A stretch of 64,000 nucleotides of DNA from Bifidobacterium pseudolongum subsp. globosum (GTDB lineage Bacteria; Actinomycetota; Actinomycetes; Actinomycetales; Bifidobacteriaceae), in the NCBI RefSeq assembly GCF_000741295.1, contig NZ_JGZG01000004.1, positions 1 through 64,000 on the forward strand, written 5' to 3'. The notes below the pieces were generated by a model that was given only the letters and a program-made list of their open reading frames with translations, ran no database searches and was not told where the DNA came from. Positions 35,630 through 45,294 of this stretch are shown here, in pieces. The stretch's first letter is position 1. Every line of letters begins with the position of its first letter. Both the position numbers and the translations under genes were made by a program.

Positions 35630-36358
35630 ATGAGCAAACCGGAAGTTCTGATCCTTCAGCATGCCGCATGGGAAAAACCAGGGCGCATCCTCACCGACCT
35701 CGAAGAGATCGACCTGCCCACGCAGACGCTGAACATCACCACACACAAAAAACCGGACATGCCGGACTTCGACGAAGTGGCCGGCGTGGTGCTGATGGGC
35801 GGCCCGATGGGCGCGACCGACTTCGACGACTACCCCGGGCTCAAAGCTGAAGCCAAACTCGTGCGCGCCGCCGTGAGCGTGGGCAAACCCGTGCTCGGCG
35901 TGTGCCTGGGCCACCAGATCATCGCCACGGCATTGGGGGCCAAACTCAAGCGCAACGGCACGCCAGAAATCGGCGTGATGCCGATCAAACGCATGGAGCG
36001 CCACGACTACTTCTCCATGTGGAGCAAACAACTCGACGTGCTGCACTGGCACACCGACGCCGTCACCCTGCCCGAAGGCGCGCAACTGCTCGCCCGGTCC
36101 GCCGAGACCAAAATGCAGGCGTTCCGTTTCGGGTCGGCCCTCGGCATGCAGTTCCATCTCGAAGTCACGCCGCAGCTGCTCGAGGAGTGGCTCGACGAAC
36201 CCGCCATGGTCAAGCAGCTCAAAGCGTCGGGCGGGTCCAAATCCCAACTGCGCGACGCCTACGCCGCGATCTACGGCCAGCTGCAGCCGCTCGCCGAGCA
36301 GGTGTTCTCCGGGTTCGCCGCGCGCTGCAACACCTACGCGCGCTCGCTGATGAACTAG
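35630..36358 (+). CDS. class I glutamine amidotransferase
   Basis: 242 residues. The triad is complete: Cys92 in PVLGVCLGHQIIA, His176 and Glu178 in GMQFHLEVT. Stand-alone single-domain protein of the GMP-synthase-like subgroup (VVLMGGPMGATDFDDYPGLK). It releases ammonia from glutamine for an unknown acceptor, or acts as a gamma-glutamyl hydrolase. ATG 35630 has no ribosome site; CACAAT ends 7 nt upstream. Confidence 0.82.
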   Translation: MSKPEVLILQHAAWEKPGRILTDLEEIDLPTQTLNITTHKKPDMPDFDEVAGVVLMGGPMGATDFDDYPGLKAEAKLVRAAVSVGKPVLGVCLGHQIIATALGAKLKRNGTPEIGVMPIKRMERHDYFSMWSKQLDVLHWHTDAVTLPEGAQLLARSAETKMQAFRFGSALGMQFHLEVTPQLLEEWLDEPAMVKQLKASGGSKSQLRDAYAAIYGQLQPLAEQVFSGFAARCNTYARSLMN

Positions 36359-36399
36359 CCGGCGCGCAGCTCCAGCACAGTGATTTACCGCGGTCTCAT

Positions 36400-36405
36400 T
36401 ACAGT
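36400..36405 (+). promoter_or_regulatory. candidate -10 box, leaderless ABC-F gene
   Basis: TACAGT ends 8 nt before ATG 36414. Confidence 0.4.
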
Positions 36406-36413
36406 GGAACACT

Positions 36414-38594
36414 ATGCCGACTTATGACCTGGGACTTGAGCATGTATCGCTCGCATTCGCCACAAAAACCGTGTTCACCGACGTCACGCAAGGCGTGTTC
36501 GAAGGCGACCGCATTGGCATCGTGGGCCGCAACGGCGACGGCAAATCCACGCTGCTCAAGCTGCTCGACGGCACACAGGAGCCCGATTCCGGGCGTGTGA
36601 CGCGCCGCAACGGCCTGACCTTCGGCATGCTCACGCAGCGCGATGCGCTCGACGACAATGCGACACTGCGCGAAGCCGCGCTCGAAGGGCGCGAAGACTA
36701 CGAATGGGCGTCGCAGCAGCAGTCGCGTGAGATCGTGGAGGCGCTGCTGGGCGGCATGAACCTCGACGCGAAAATCGGCTCGCTCTCCGGTGGGCAGCGG
36801 CGCCGCGCCGACTTGGCGCGCCTGCTGCTCAAGGACTGGGACATCCTGGCGCTCGACGAGCCCACGAATCATCTGGATGTGATCACCATTCACTGGCTCG
36901 CCGAACACCTCAAGAACCGGTGGAGCCGCGGCACCGGTGCACTGCTGCTCGTGACGCACGACCGCTGGTTCCTTGACGAAGTGTGCGAATCGATGTGGGA
37001 AGTGCACGACGGGCAGATCGAACCGTTCGAAGGCGGCTACAGCGCCTACATGCTGCAGCGTGTGGAGCGTGACCGGCAGGCCGACGTGCGCGAGACCAAG
37101 CGCCGCAACTTGGCGCGCAAGGAGCTCGCGTGGCTCTCGCGCGGAGCGCGCGCACGGTCCACAAAGCAGAAATTCCACGTCAAGGCGGCCACCGAACTCA
37201 TCGCGGATGTGCCGCCGATGCGCAACACGTTGGAACTCAAGCAGATGGCCACCGCGCGCCTGGGCAAGCAGGTCGTGGATCTGGTCGACGTGACGCAGGT
37301 CTACGACCGCGAGCAGGGCGCGTATGCCGACATCGACCCCGATGCGGCGGCGCTCGCGGCGAGCGCGCGGTCGGCGAGCACCGTGGACGTGGTGGAGCCG
37401 ATGGTGCAGGAACCGCAAGTGTTCGGCAGCGTCACAATCGCCGTCGACGACGCCGACGACCCGCGGCTCGCGTCCGCATTCGGTGCGCGCGCGGGCGAGG
37501 TCGCCGCCGAGCACGGGCTGACGCCCCACGAGCCGGCGGGCGAGATCAACGCGTTGCGCGGCACGCGCGGCGATGCGGACGCTGAGGAGACGAGTGCGGC
37601 CGTGGAGATCACGGTGAGCGGGCGCAAGATCCTCGACGACGTGACGTGGCTCATCGGACCGGGCGACCGCTTTGGCATCGTCGGCGCGAACGGCGCGGGC
37701 AAATCGACGCTGCTCAAGATCCTCGACGGCACGCTCACGCCCACGGCCGGGCGCGTGAACATCGGCAAGACCGTGCGCTTCGCCGTGCTCTCGCAGCGGC
37801 TCGACGAGCTGGAGAAGCTCGGCAAATACAAGGTCAAGGAAGTGCTGAGCCGGTACAAACCCAGCTACATCGTGGACGGCAAAGAGGTGACGCCGGGCCA
37901 GCTCATGGAGCGGCTCGGGTTTGAGGCGGCGCAGCTCATGACGCCGATCCGCGACCTTTCGGGCGGTCAGAAGCGCCGCATGCAGCTGCTGCTGATTTTG
38001 CTCGACGAGCCGAACGTGCTGATCATGGACGAGCCGGGCAACGATCTGGACACCGACATGCTGGCCGTGATGGAGGACCTGCTCGACACATGGCCGGGCA
38101 CGCTGATCGTGGTGAGCCACGACCGCTATCTGCTCGAGCGTGTGACCGACGAGCAGTTCGCGCTCATCGGCGGCAAGGTGCGCCACCTGCCGGGCGGCGT
38201 GCAGGACTACCTCGACATGGTGGAGCAACTCAAGCGCGGCGAGGACCCGCTGGGGCTGAAGGGCGCCGCGGACGCCCCGGTGACCGGAGGTGACTCCCCC
38301 GCCAATGGCGGCGGTTCAGCCGACGCCGCGTCTGCTGGCACCACCACCGAACCGGAAGCGCCGAAGCTCAGCGGCAAGGCCTACGCCGACGCCTCGCGGC
38401 GCGTATCGGCGATCGAACGCAAGCTCGAGAAAATCGCAACGCAGAAAGAGCAGCTCGAAGCGCAGATGGCGGCCCACGACCCGAGCGACTACGCCGGCCT
38501 CAACGAGCTCAACGGGCAATTGCAGGCGCTCGCGGCGGAATCGGACGGTCTCGAAGCCGAATGGCTCGACCTTTCCGAGCAAATGGGCCAGTAG
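36414..38594 (+). CDS. ABC-F ATPase (Uup-like)
   Basis: Soluble two-ATPase protein that acts on ribosomes, 726 residues. NBD1: Walker A GRNGDGKST, signature LSGGQRRR, Walker B LALDEPTNHLD; linker with Arg/Lys-rich helices. NBD2: Walker A GANGAGKST, signature LSGGQKRR, Walker B LIMDEPGNDLD. The C-terminal coiled coil (VSAIERKLEKIATQKEQLEA on) is the Uup mark. An acidic Ala-rich insertion of about 110 residues (290-400, containing SARSASTVDVVEPMVQEPQV) splits the first strand of NBD2. No Shine-Dalgarno at ATG 36414. Confidence 0.88.
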   Translation: MPTYDLGLEHVSLAFATKTVFTDVTQGVFEGDRIGIVGRNGDGKSTLLKLLDGTQEPDSGRVTRRNGLTFGMLTQRDALDDNATLREAALEGREDYEWASQQQSREIVEALLGGMNLDAKIGSLSGGQRRRADLARLLLKDWDILALDEPTNHLDVITIHWLAEHLKNRWSRGTGALLLVTHDRWFLDEVCESMWEVHDGQIEPFEGGYSAYMLQRVERDRQADVRETKRRNLARKELAWLSRGARARSTKQKFHVKAATELIADVPPMRNTLELKQMATARLGKQVVDLVDVTQVYDREQGAYADIDPDAAALAASARSASTVDVVEPMVQEPQVFGSVTIAVDDADDPRLASAFGARAGEVAAEHGLTPHEPAGEINALRGTRGDADAEETSAAVEITVSGRKILDDVTWLIGPGDRFGIVGANGAGKSTLLKILDGTLTPTAGRVNIGKTVRFAVLSQRLDELEKLGKYKVKEVLSRYKPSYIVDGKEVTPGQLMERLGFEAAQLMTPIRDLSGGQKRRMQLLLILLDEPNVLIMDEPGNDLDTDMLAVMEDLLDTWPGTLIVVSHDRYLLERVTDEQFALIGGKVRHLPGGVQDYLDMVEQLKRGEDPLGLKGAADAPVTGGDSPANGGGSADAASAGTTTEPEAPKLSGKAYADASRRVSAIERKLEKIATQKEQLEAQMAAHDPSDYAGLNELNGQLQALAAESDGLEAEWLDLSEQMGQ

Positions 38595-38620
38595 CGGCCG
38601 CACTCGTCTAGTTGTCTACG

Positions 38621-38626
38621 TACGCT
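38621..38626 (+). promoter_or_regulatory. candidate -10 box, leaderless cysS
   Basis: TACGCT ends 6 nt before ATG 38633. Confidence 0.35.
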
Positions 38627-38632
38627 CGAACC

Positions 38633-40282
38633 ATGACCGAGCATACCCACGAAGCAGGCAATTCCAGCACTTTCACGGATTCGCAGTTCGCCGAGACACT
38701 TCAGGCCGGCAACGAGGGCGTCGCGAATGCGGCCGTCGACCTCAAGCTCTACGACACGGCGACGCATGGGGTCTCGCGGTTCGAGCCCATCCAGCCGGGC
38801 AAGGTGGGCATGTACGTGTGCGGCGCCACCGTGCAAAGCTCGCCGCACATCGGGCACATCCGCGCCGGCGTGGCGTTCGACATCATCCGCCGTTGGTTCC
38901 TCAGGCTCGGCTACCGCGTCACGTTCATCCGCAATGTGACCGACATCGACGACAAGATCCTCGACAAAGCCGCGGCGGCCGGGCAGCGCTGGTGGGCGCG
39001 CGCCTACCACTACGAGCGCGAATTCACCGGGGCATACGAGCAGCTGGGCGTGCTGCCGCCGACGTATGAGCCGCGCGCCACCGGGCACATCATGGACATG
39101 ATCCACCTGATCGAGCGCATCATCGACAACGGCCATGCCTACGTGGTGCGTGACGAGCACGGCGAGCTCACCGGCGATGTCTACTTCGACGTGGCGTCGT
39201 GGCCGCACTACGGCGAGCTCACGCACCAGAAGCAGACCACCGAGGTCGACGAGGCGGCGGCCGTGGCCGACCGCATGGGGCCATCGGTGGACGCCACCGG
39301 CGAAGACAAGTACAATCCGGTCGATCCGGCCGACCTTTCCGAAGACAAGCGCGACCCGCGCGACTTCGCGCTGTGGAAGCGCCCGAAGGCCACCGACCCG
39401 GCCGACGCGCGCTGGAAGACGCCGTTCGGCACCGGCCGCCCCGGCTGGCACATCGAATGCTCGGCGATGAGCTACCGCTACCTCGACGGCATGTTCGACA
39501 TCCACGGCGGCGGCCTCGACCTGCGCTTCCCGCACCACGAAAACGAGATGGCGCAGACGCGCGCGGCCGGTTACCGCACGGCGAACCGCTGGATGCACTC
39601 GGCGTGGGTCACCGCGAAGGGCGAGAAGATGAGCAAGTCCTTGGGCAACGGACTCTCGGTGCCTGTCGTGCTCAAGGAGCATTCGGCGTGGGTCGTGCGT
39701 TACGCGCTCGGCTCGGTGCAGTACCGGTCGATGCTCGAGTGGTCCGATCAGACGCTCGCCGAGGCGCAGGCCGCCTACGACCGCATCACGAACTTCATCG
39801 AGCACGCCGCCGAGGCGCTCGGCGAGCAGCCGTCGCGCGAGGAAATCACCGGTGTTTCCGCCGACGACCTGCCGGTGGATTTTGTGGCCGCGATGAATGA
39901 CGACATCAATGTTTCACGTGCAACAGCCGCGATCTTCACGCAGGTGCGCGCCGGCAACACGCAGCTCACCGAGCTCGTGGACGACGCCGAAAGCGACAAG
40001 CGCGCAGCCCTGCGCACCACGCTTGTCAATGTGCGCGCGATGCTCGACACACTCGGCCTCGATCCGCTCGCCGAGCCGTGGGTCAGCGGCGGCGACGAAG
40101 CGGGCGGCGCCTCGGCGGCACAGGACGCGCTCGCGCGCCTCATCGACGCACAGCTCGAGGCGCGCGCCGCGGCCCGCAAGGCGAAGGATTTCGCGGCCGC
40201 CGACAAGATCCGCGACGACCTTGCGGCCCTCGGCATCACAATCGAAGACGGCCCCAACGGCTCGACTTGGTCCCTCGACTGA
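38633..40282 (+). CDS. cysS: cysteinyl-tRNA synthetase
   Basis: Class I synthetase, 549 residues. Zinc and HIGH region: [20 protein letters not shown]; the second Cys/His zinc ligands GWHIECSAM and [13 protein letters not shown] loop [11 protein letters not shown]-terminal DALR-like and anticodon-binding helices ([18 protein letters not shown]). About 25 N-terminal residues precede the conserved start [13 protein letters not shown] 38633 chosen over a TTG at 38612; neither has a strong ribosome site. Confidence 0.96.
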   Translation: MTEHTHEAGNSSTFTDSQFAETLQAGNEGVANAAVDLKLYDTATHGVSRFEPIQPGKVGMYVCGATVQSSPHIGHIRAGVAFDIIRRWFLRLGYRVTFIRNVTDIDDKILDKAAAAGQRWWARAYHYEREFTGAYEQLGVLPPTYEPRATGHIMDMIHLIERIIDNGHAYVVRDEHGELTGDVYFDVASWPHYGELTHQKQTTEVDEAAAVADRMGPSVDATGEDKYNPVDPADLSEDKRDPRDFALWKRPKATDPADARWKTPFGTGRPGWHIECSAMSYRYLDGMFDIHGGGLDLRFPHHENEMAQTRAAGYRTANRWMHSAWVTAKGEKMSKSLGNGLSVPVVLKEHSAWVVRYALGSVQYRSMLEWSDQTLAEAQAAYDRITNFIEHAAEALGEQPSREEITGVSADDLPVDFVAAMNDDINVSRATAAIFTQVRAGNTQLTELVDDAESDKRAALRTTLVNVRAMLDTLGLDPLAEPWVSGGDEAGGASAAQDALARLIDAQLEARAAARKAKDFAAADKIRDDLAALGITIEDGPNGSTWSLD

Positions 40283-40287
40283 CCTAG

Positions 40288-41469
40288 CTACAGTTCCGCC
40301 GTATCCCAGCCGTCGGCGCGCGGGATGCGGCGGATGCGCGCACTGCACAGCACCATCACGGTGGACAGTGCAAGCGTCGCCAAGAACACCGCAATGGTGC
40401 TGCGGAAGCCGAGCACAGGCAGCAGTGCGCCAGCGCTCACGCTGGAGAATGCCGCGAGTGCCTGCGCAGGCACGGTGAGCGAAACGGCGATTCTGCCCTG
40501 CATCGACGTTGGCGCCTTGGCATACACGAAGCCGAGCAGTAGCGCGTCGATGATCGGGAACGGCAGACCCATCACCGCATTCGCAACGAACACAAGCGCA
40601 TACGACGCGCCACGCGATGCGCCAGGCCCATACGCGAACAGCATCGGCGCCACGCACACGCACAGGAACACAAAACTGACGCAGATGCAACCGCCGACTG
40701 GCACGCGGTCGCTCAACCGTGCCGCGGCGAACGCGCCGACGAGCATCGTCGCGGCGATGCCGCTGACGCCATAATTGAGCACCGCCGCCGCAATCATGAC
40801 CGTCACGAGCAGCGGTTTGCGCAGCGACCACGACCATCCACCCACAAAGTCGCCGAAGAACGACGGCCGCGCGGTGGGCGCATGCGGCGCGCGGCCGCAC
40901 CGGAAAGCGCATACAGGCACGCCGTCACGAGGAACGGCAGCCAAGGCGCGACGCCGCAGAGGAATCCGCCGACGGGATTGCCGGCGATGCTGATTGTCGC
41001 GTCTCGCCCACGGTTGAGACTGAGCGCTTTCGAGTAGTCGCGCACGCCGATGATAGAGCGGAGCATCGCATCGGTCGCACTACCAAGAAAGCCGCTGACC
41101 GCAGAACCAAGCGTGGCAATCACGAGCAGCAGCGGGTAGGTGAGCATGCGCGCCGCGAACAGCGCCGCCACACTCCCCCCATGTGCACACACCGACCGCC
41201 GCGTTGATGACGATCAGTGTGCGGCGCTCATGGCGGTCGACGCACGCGCCGCCGAACACGCTCGCCACCTGCTGCGCGATGAGCGCGGCAGTGCCGAGCC
41301 AGCCTGCGGCGGCCGTCGACCCGGAGACCGCGTATCCGGCAAGGCTCACGGCGAGCGCACGCAGCGACCCACCCGCGGCGGATGCCGTGTCCGCGGTGAA
41401 CCAAGCGGCGTAATTCGGCGCGCGCCAGAACGAGCGGCGCGCGGCGGACGTCTCGGTCACGGCACCCAT
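40288..41469 (-). pseudogene. MFS transporter, two compensating frameshifts
   Basis: Three overlapping frames together spell one 12-span MFS-like protein: MGAVTETSAARRSFWRAPNY to about 41190, then SVAALFAARMLTYPLLLVIA to about 40880, then FFGDFVGGWSWSLRKPLLV to the stop at 40288. The first shift is at a run of six G (minus strand, 41175-41180); one G fewer joins the frames as VCTWGSVAALF. The second, near 40875-40890, returns to the original frame. Starts 12 nt before the arsR-type stop, so it was coupled to that regulator. Substrate unknown, probably a drug. Confidence 0.75.
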
Positions 41470-42074
41470 CGGAACACCTGCTGCACCACGGCGACCGGTT
41501 CGACGGCGGTCTCCTTGTCTGCGGCGGCGCCAGTGCCACGTTCGGCAGCCGCCCTGCGGGCGTCGCTCAACTGCTCCCATTTATGCATCACCACGTTGAG
41601 GTCTTCCACCATCGTGCGCGTCTCCTCCGCGGTGAGCCGCAGCACGCGGTCGTTCGCACCGCACGTCTGCGCCCACTCCTGCGGCAGCGTGGGCAGCACG
41701 TCGAGGAACCGCTCATACGCCATTTGATAGGTGAGCGCCGCCGTGCGGCTGAATGCGTCGATGACGTCTGCGTCCGCACTGTCTGGCTGTACATTTGTCG
41801 CGTGATGGCAGGATTTCCAGTAGCTTTTGCGTTTGTCTCCATCGGGCGACGCCGCTTTTTCGACAAGCCCGACTTTCGCGAGCTGCGCAAGGTGGTAACT
41901 CACCGCGCCCGGCGCCTCACCGGTGGCAGCGCTGAGCTCCCCGACCGTCCGCACGCCACCGACCCGCAGTGCGCCGAGCAGCCGCATGCGGGCTGGATGC
42001 GCCATGCACTTGAGCGCCTCCTCCGACTCCGCAGGCGCCGGACCGTCATCCACTTTCATTCGCTGTTCCGTCAT
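41457..42074 (-). CDS. ArsR-family transcriptional regulator
   Basis: 205 residues from ATG 42074 with AAAGGAG 5 nt upstream. The winged helix is ALKCMAHPARMRLLGALRVG through GELSAATGEAPGAVSYHLAQ. No paired Cys metal site is seen, so it is of the HTH_20 type linked to drug/unknown ligands. The stop overlaps the MFS start by 13 nt, so it probably controls that transporter and itself through the palindromes at 42102-42127. The C-terminal half is helical and unassigned. Confidence 0.85.
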   Translation of the reverse strand: MTEQRMKVDDGPAPAESEEALKCMAHPARMRLLGALRVGGVRTVGELSAATGEAPGAVSYHLAQLAKVGLVEKAASPDGDKRKSYWKSCHHATNVQPDSADADVIDAFSRTAALTYQMAYERFLDVLPTLPQEWAQTCGANDRVLRLTAEETRTMVEDLNVVMHKWEQLSDARRAAAERGTGAAADKETAVEPVAVVQQVFRWVP

Positions 42075-42096
42075 CGCTTCTCCTTTCACACAACCT

Positions 42097-42127
42097 GTTA
42101 TACAAAATATTTGTACAAATGATTTGT
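42097..42127 (-). promoter_or_regulatory. autoregulatory promoter/operator of the ArsR gene
   Basis: Two abutting 13-bp palindromes: ACAAAATATTTGT (42102-42114, one inner mismatch) and ACAAATGATTTGT (42115-42127, perfect about a central G). TATAAC at 42102-42097 on the minus strand is a candidate -10, which the first palindrome touches. A repressor bound here would block the -35/-10 region. Confidence 0.6.
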
Positions 42128-42167
42128 GCTTCAAGAAAGTACCCAGATGGGACTGCAAAGCCCCCCC

Positions 42168-42275
42168 GCTACGGGCAGTGCCTCCTGAGCTACGGGTAGT
42201 GCATATTTATCGACTTACAACAAGTTTTGGGCCATTTTCCACTACCCGTAGCAGGCGAAGCACTACCCGTAGCAG
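42168..42275. repeat. family A array: inverted 21-bp units around a 38-bp core, locus 1
   Basis: GCTACGGGYAGTG at 42168 and 42189 (left), CACTACCCGTAGCAG at 42240 and 42261 (right), all within-half steps 21 bp. The AT-rich core 42202-42239 contains TTTATCGA. The locus at 53354 has the same core length and inner spacing (51 bp from inner left start to inner right start). Confidence 0.75.
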
Positions 42276-42359
42276 AGAACGAGCCGGCTGTGGATGGCAT
42301 GGCGTGTGCGGCCAGCATCCGACGCAGAAGCCCTACAGCGCACTGCCATAGCCGTCGAT

Positions 42360-42602
42360 GGCTACCGGCTAGCAACGCACAGCCATAATGCTCGACGGAG
42401 ACGGCAGTAGGCGTCTACCGGCTAGCAACATACAGCTGTAATGGACCGCGGTGATGGACGTGCGCGGATAGTGGCTAACCATGTACAGCCATCACAGCCC
42501 ACCACTATGACCATTGACGTCTAGTGGCCAGCCACATACTGCCATGCGGACGCACAAAAAGGCTGCCGGCAGCTACCGTCCAGCCACCGACAGCCAATAA
42601 TC
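42360..42602. repeat. family D tandem repeat, 52-54-bp period (5 units)
   Basis: Units start at 42360, 42413, 42467, 42519 and 42571 (steps 53, 54, 52, 52). About 30 bp of each are shared (GTCTACCGGCTAGCAAC-type block then ACAGCCATAATG-type block), the other ~22 bp vary. A further degraded unit may begin near 42308. It lies directly past the stop of the cation transporter gene. No coding frame is supported. Confidence 0.7.
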
Positions 42603-42616
42603 CAACGGCGCGCCGC

Positions 42617-43522
42617 CTACTCGAACACGAAGTCCACGTTGACGATGTGCAGCTTCGGCTCCAACGCCTGTTCAATCGTCTGGCGCGCGCCGACGAGCTC
42701 CTCCATCTGCACGGTGCCCTTCGTGCTGCCGATGAAGATGTCCACATCGAAGTTCATGCCCGTCTTGAACACGTGGATCTTCTCCATCTGGATGCCCGCC
42801 GGCAGATGCGCCTCGACTTCGCGCGTCACAAAACCGGAGATCTCCTCGTCGTCGTGTGTGCCGCCGACGAGCTCCACAAACGCGTCGCGCAGCACCGTGA
42901 CCGGCTCCTTGATCGTGAGCAGCACAATGATTGTGGTGATGAAGAAATCGCCGGTGTAGTGCAGAAAATCGAACGGCGTGCCACTGGGAAGGAAGTACAG
43001 CAGCACCGCCACAATGCCAATGCCGAGCGAGATCATGCCGTCGATCCACGTGCCGTTCGCCTCCGCTTTGAGCATGAGGCTCGCGTTGCCGATTGACCGG
43101 TTGCGCGCGCGGTAATACCCCACGAGCACGAGACACACCGCCACGGCCGCGATTTGGTAGATGATCACCGGGCCGAAGCTGAGCCGCTCGCCCTCGCCGT
43201 ACGCGAAATAGTCGATCGCCACGCGCAGCACGTCGAGGAACGAGAACAGCAGCAGGCAGATCGTGAAGATCGATTTGCAGATCGCGTAGATCGGCTCGAG
43301 TGCGAACATGCCGTTGGGGAACCGGTCGCTCACGCGCACTGTCTTCTTGGACAGATACGCGGCGACGCCGCCGGAGATCACCGAGATCACCGTGAACGAG
43401 GCGTCGAGGAACATGGCCTTGAGGCCGGTGAGGAAGAACACGAAGAACCCGGCGAGCACCATGACGATATTGACGACGATGCCCACCTTCAACGCCTGCT
43501 GCTCGATTTTCTTCTGATGCAT
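42617..43522 (-). CDS. cation diffusion facilitator family transporter
   Basis: 301 residues from ATG 43522, GAAGGAG 7 nt upstream. Six spans; the CDF features are the helix 2 site FLDASFTVISVISGGVAAYL with an Asp, the loop SKKTVRVSDRFPNGMFALEP in place of the usual GHxxxE, helix 5 NGTWIDGMISLGIGI with the second Asp, and a C-terminal ferredoxin-like domain (about 215-300). Unusual loop residues and the lack of the His-rich loop suggest Mn/Fe or other non-zinc substrate (inference). Confidence 0.82.
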   Translation of the reverse strand: MHQKKIEQQALKVGIVVNIVMVLAGFFVFFLTGLKAMFLDASFTVISVISGGVAAYLSKKTVRVSDRFPNGMFALEPIYAICKSIFTICLLLFSFLDVLRVAIDYFAYGEGERLSFGPVIIYQIAAVAVCLVLVGYYRARNRSIGNASLMLKAEANGTWIDGMISLGIGIVAVLLYFLPSGTPFDFLHYTGDFFITTIIVLLTIKEPVTVLRDAFVELVGGTHDDEEISGFVTREVEAHLPAGIQMEKIHVFKTGMNFDVDIFIGSTKGTVQMEELVGARQTIEQALEPKLHIVNVDFVFE

Positions 43523-43645
43523 GCGCACACTCCTTCGCTCGGCACTCAACGTATTCAGCTTAGCCGCCGCGCGCGGTTATGCGCAGACCAAAACAGCATG
43601 CCTCACAGCCCCCACACAATCCCGCCCCTTTTCCCACGCAACGGC

Positions 43646-43651
43646 TAGAAT
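43646..43651 (+). promoter_or_regulatory. candidate -10 box, leaderless ffh
   Basis: TAGAAT ends 9 nt before ATG 43661; no ribosome site. Confidence 0.45.
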
Positions 43652-43660
43652 TGGCTCATT

Positions 43661-45289
43661 ATGGCAGCATTTAGTTCTCTTACAGACAGGCTCTCGAATG
43701 CGTTCAAGCATCTCAAGAGCAAAGGCAAGCTTTCCGAAGCGGACATCGACGGCACGATCCGCGAAATCCGCCGCGCGTTGCTCGATGCCGACGTCTCACT
43801 CGACGTGGTGCGCTCATTCACCGCGCGCGTACGCGACCGCGCGCTCGGCGCCGAGGTCTCCGAAGCGCTCAATCCGGCGCAGCAGGTGGTGAAGATCGTC
43901 AATGACGAGCTCACCGACATCCTGGGCCAGGGCGTCGATCGCCCGCTCAACTTCGCGAAGAATCCGCCCACAATCATCATGCTCGCGGGTCTGCAGGGCG
44001 CCGGCAAGACGACGCTCGCGGGCAAGCTCGGCTACTGGCTCAAGGATTCCGGGCACACGCCGCTGCTCGTGGCGGCCGATCTGCAGCGTCCGAACGCGGT
44101 GACGCAGCTCGAGGTGGTCGGCGAGCGCGCCGGCGTGCCGGTCTACGCGCCGGAGAAGGGCGTGCAGTCCGCGGGCGGCGACGCCGTTTCCGCTCCGGGC
44201 GAGACCACCGGCGACCCGGTGAAGGTAGCGCGCGACTCGATTGAATACGCGCGGCAGAAGCTGTACGACACGGTGATCATCGATACCGCCGGCCGACTCG
44301 GCGTGGACGAGACACTGATGCAGCAGGCGCGCGACATCCGCGACGCCGTGCAGCCGAACGAGATCCTGTTCGTGATCGACGCGATGATTGGCCAGGACGC
44401 CGTGCGCACCGCCCAGGCGTTCGACAAAGGCGTGGACTTCACGGGCGTGGTGCTCTCCAAGCTCGACGGCGACGCCCGTGGTGGCGCGGCGCTTTCGGTG
44501 GCGTCGGTGACCGGCAAGCCGATCCTGTTCGCATCGAACGGCGAAGGCCTCAAGGACTTCGAGGTGTTCCACCCCGACCGCATGGCCTCGCGCATCCTCG
44601 ACATGGGCGACATCCTCACGCTCATCGAGCAGGCGCAGCGCGAATTCGACGAGGAGCAGACGCGCGAGGCCGCCGCGAAGATGGCGGAAGGCAGCTTCGG
44701 GCTGGACGACTTCTTGGCCCAGCTGCAGCAGGTGCGCAAGCTCGGCTCGATGAAGTCGCTGCTCGGCATGATTCCGGGCATGGCGCAGCACCGCAAGGAA
44801 CTCGAACAGTTCGATGAGCGCGAGATTGACCGCACCGAGGCGATCATCCGCTCGATGACCCCCGAAGAGCGCCGCGACCCGAAGATCATCGACGGTTCGC
44901 GCCGTGCGCGTATCGCGTATGGTTCGGGCGTCACCGTCTCCGCGGTCAATGCGCTGCTGCAGCGCTTCGAGCAGGCGGCGAAGATGATGAAGCGCATGAG
45001 CAACAAGGCCGGCATGGGCGGATTCCCGGGCATGGGCGGCCCCGGCGGCGGCAAGAAAGGCAAAAAGGGCAAGAAAGGCAAGAAGGGCGGCTCCAAGTCG
45101 GGCAATCCGATGAAGCGCGAGGCCGAAGAGCAGGCGTTGCGCGCACGCCTTTCGGGCAAGCCGAGCTCGGGGGGTTCGGCGTTCGCAAAGAAGCAGGGTA
45201 CCCCGCAGCTGCCGGAAGGCCTGCAGGACGCCTTCGGCGGCGAAATCCCGCCGAACTTGGGTGGCGGCCTGAGCGGCCTCCTTGGCTGA
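43661..45289 (+). CDS. ffh: signal recognition particle protein
   Basis: SRP54 GTPase that delivers signal-anchor proteins to the membrane, 542 residues. N-domain, G-domain with GLQGAGKTTLAGKLG, DTAGRLGVDE and VLSKLDGDARGGAALS, and the Met-rich M-domain (MIPGMAQHR; SMTPEERRDPKIIDGSRRAR) that holds signal peptides and 4.5S RNA. A Gly/Lys tail (GKKGKKGKKGKKGG) extends it. A loop of about 20 residues (GVQSAGGDAVSAPGETTGDP) is inserted in the G-domain. Terminator at 45295. Confidence 0.97.
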   Translation: MAAFSSLTDRLSNAFKHLKSKGKLSEADIDGTIREIRRALLDADVSLDVVRSFTARVRDRALGAEVSEALNPAQQVVKIVNDELTDILGQGVDRPLNFAKNPPTIIMLAGLQGAGKTTLAGKLGYWLKDSGHTPLLVAADLQRPNAVTQLEVVGERAGVPVYAPEKGVQSAGGDAVSAPGETTGDPVKVARDSIEYARQKLYDTVIIDTAGRLGVDETLMQQARDIRDAVQPNEILFVIDAMIGQDAVRTAQAFDKGVDFTGVVLSKLDGDARGGAALSVASVTGKPILFASNGEGLKDFEVFHPDRMASRILDMGDILTLIEQAQREFDEEQTREAAAKMAEGSFGLDDFLAQLQQVRKLGSMKSLLGMIPGMAQHRKELEQFDEREIDRTEAIIRSMTPEERRDPKIIDGSRRARIAYGSGVTVSAVNALLQRFEQAAKMMKRMSNKAGMGGFPGMGGPGGGKKGKKGKKGKKGGSKSGNPMKREAEEQALRARLSGKPSSGGSAFAKKQGTPQLPEGLQDAFGGEIPPNLGGGLSGLLG

Positions 45290-45294
45290 CCCCT

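Noticed and set aside
42360..42602. CRISPR array
   Set aside because: Repeat-like blocks at ~53-bp steps resemble repeat/spacer layout, but the repeats are degenerate, there is no leader and no cas gene in the window.
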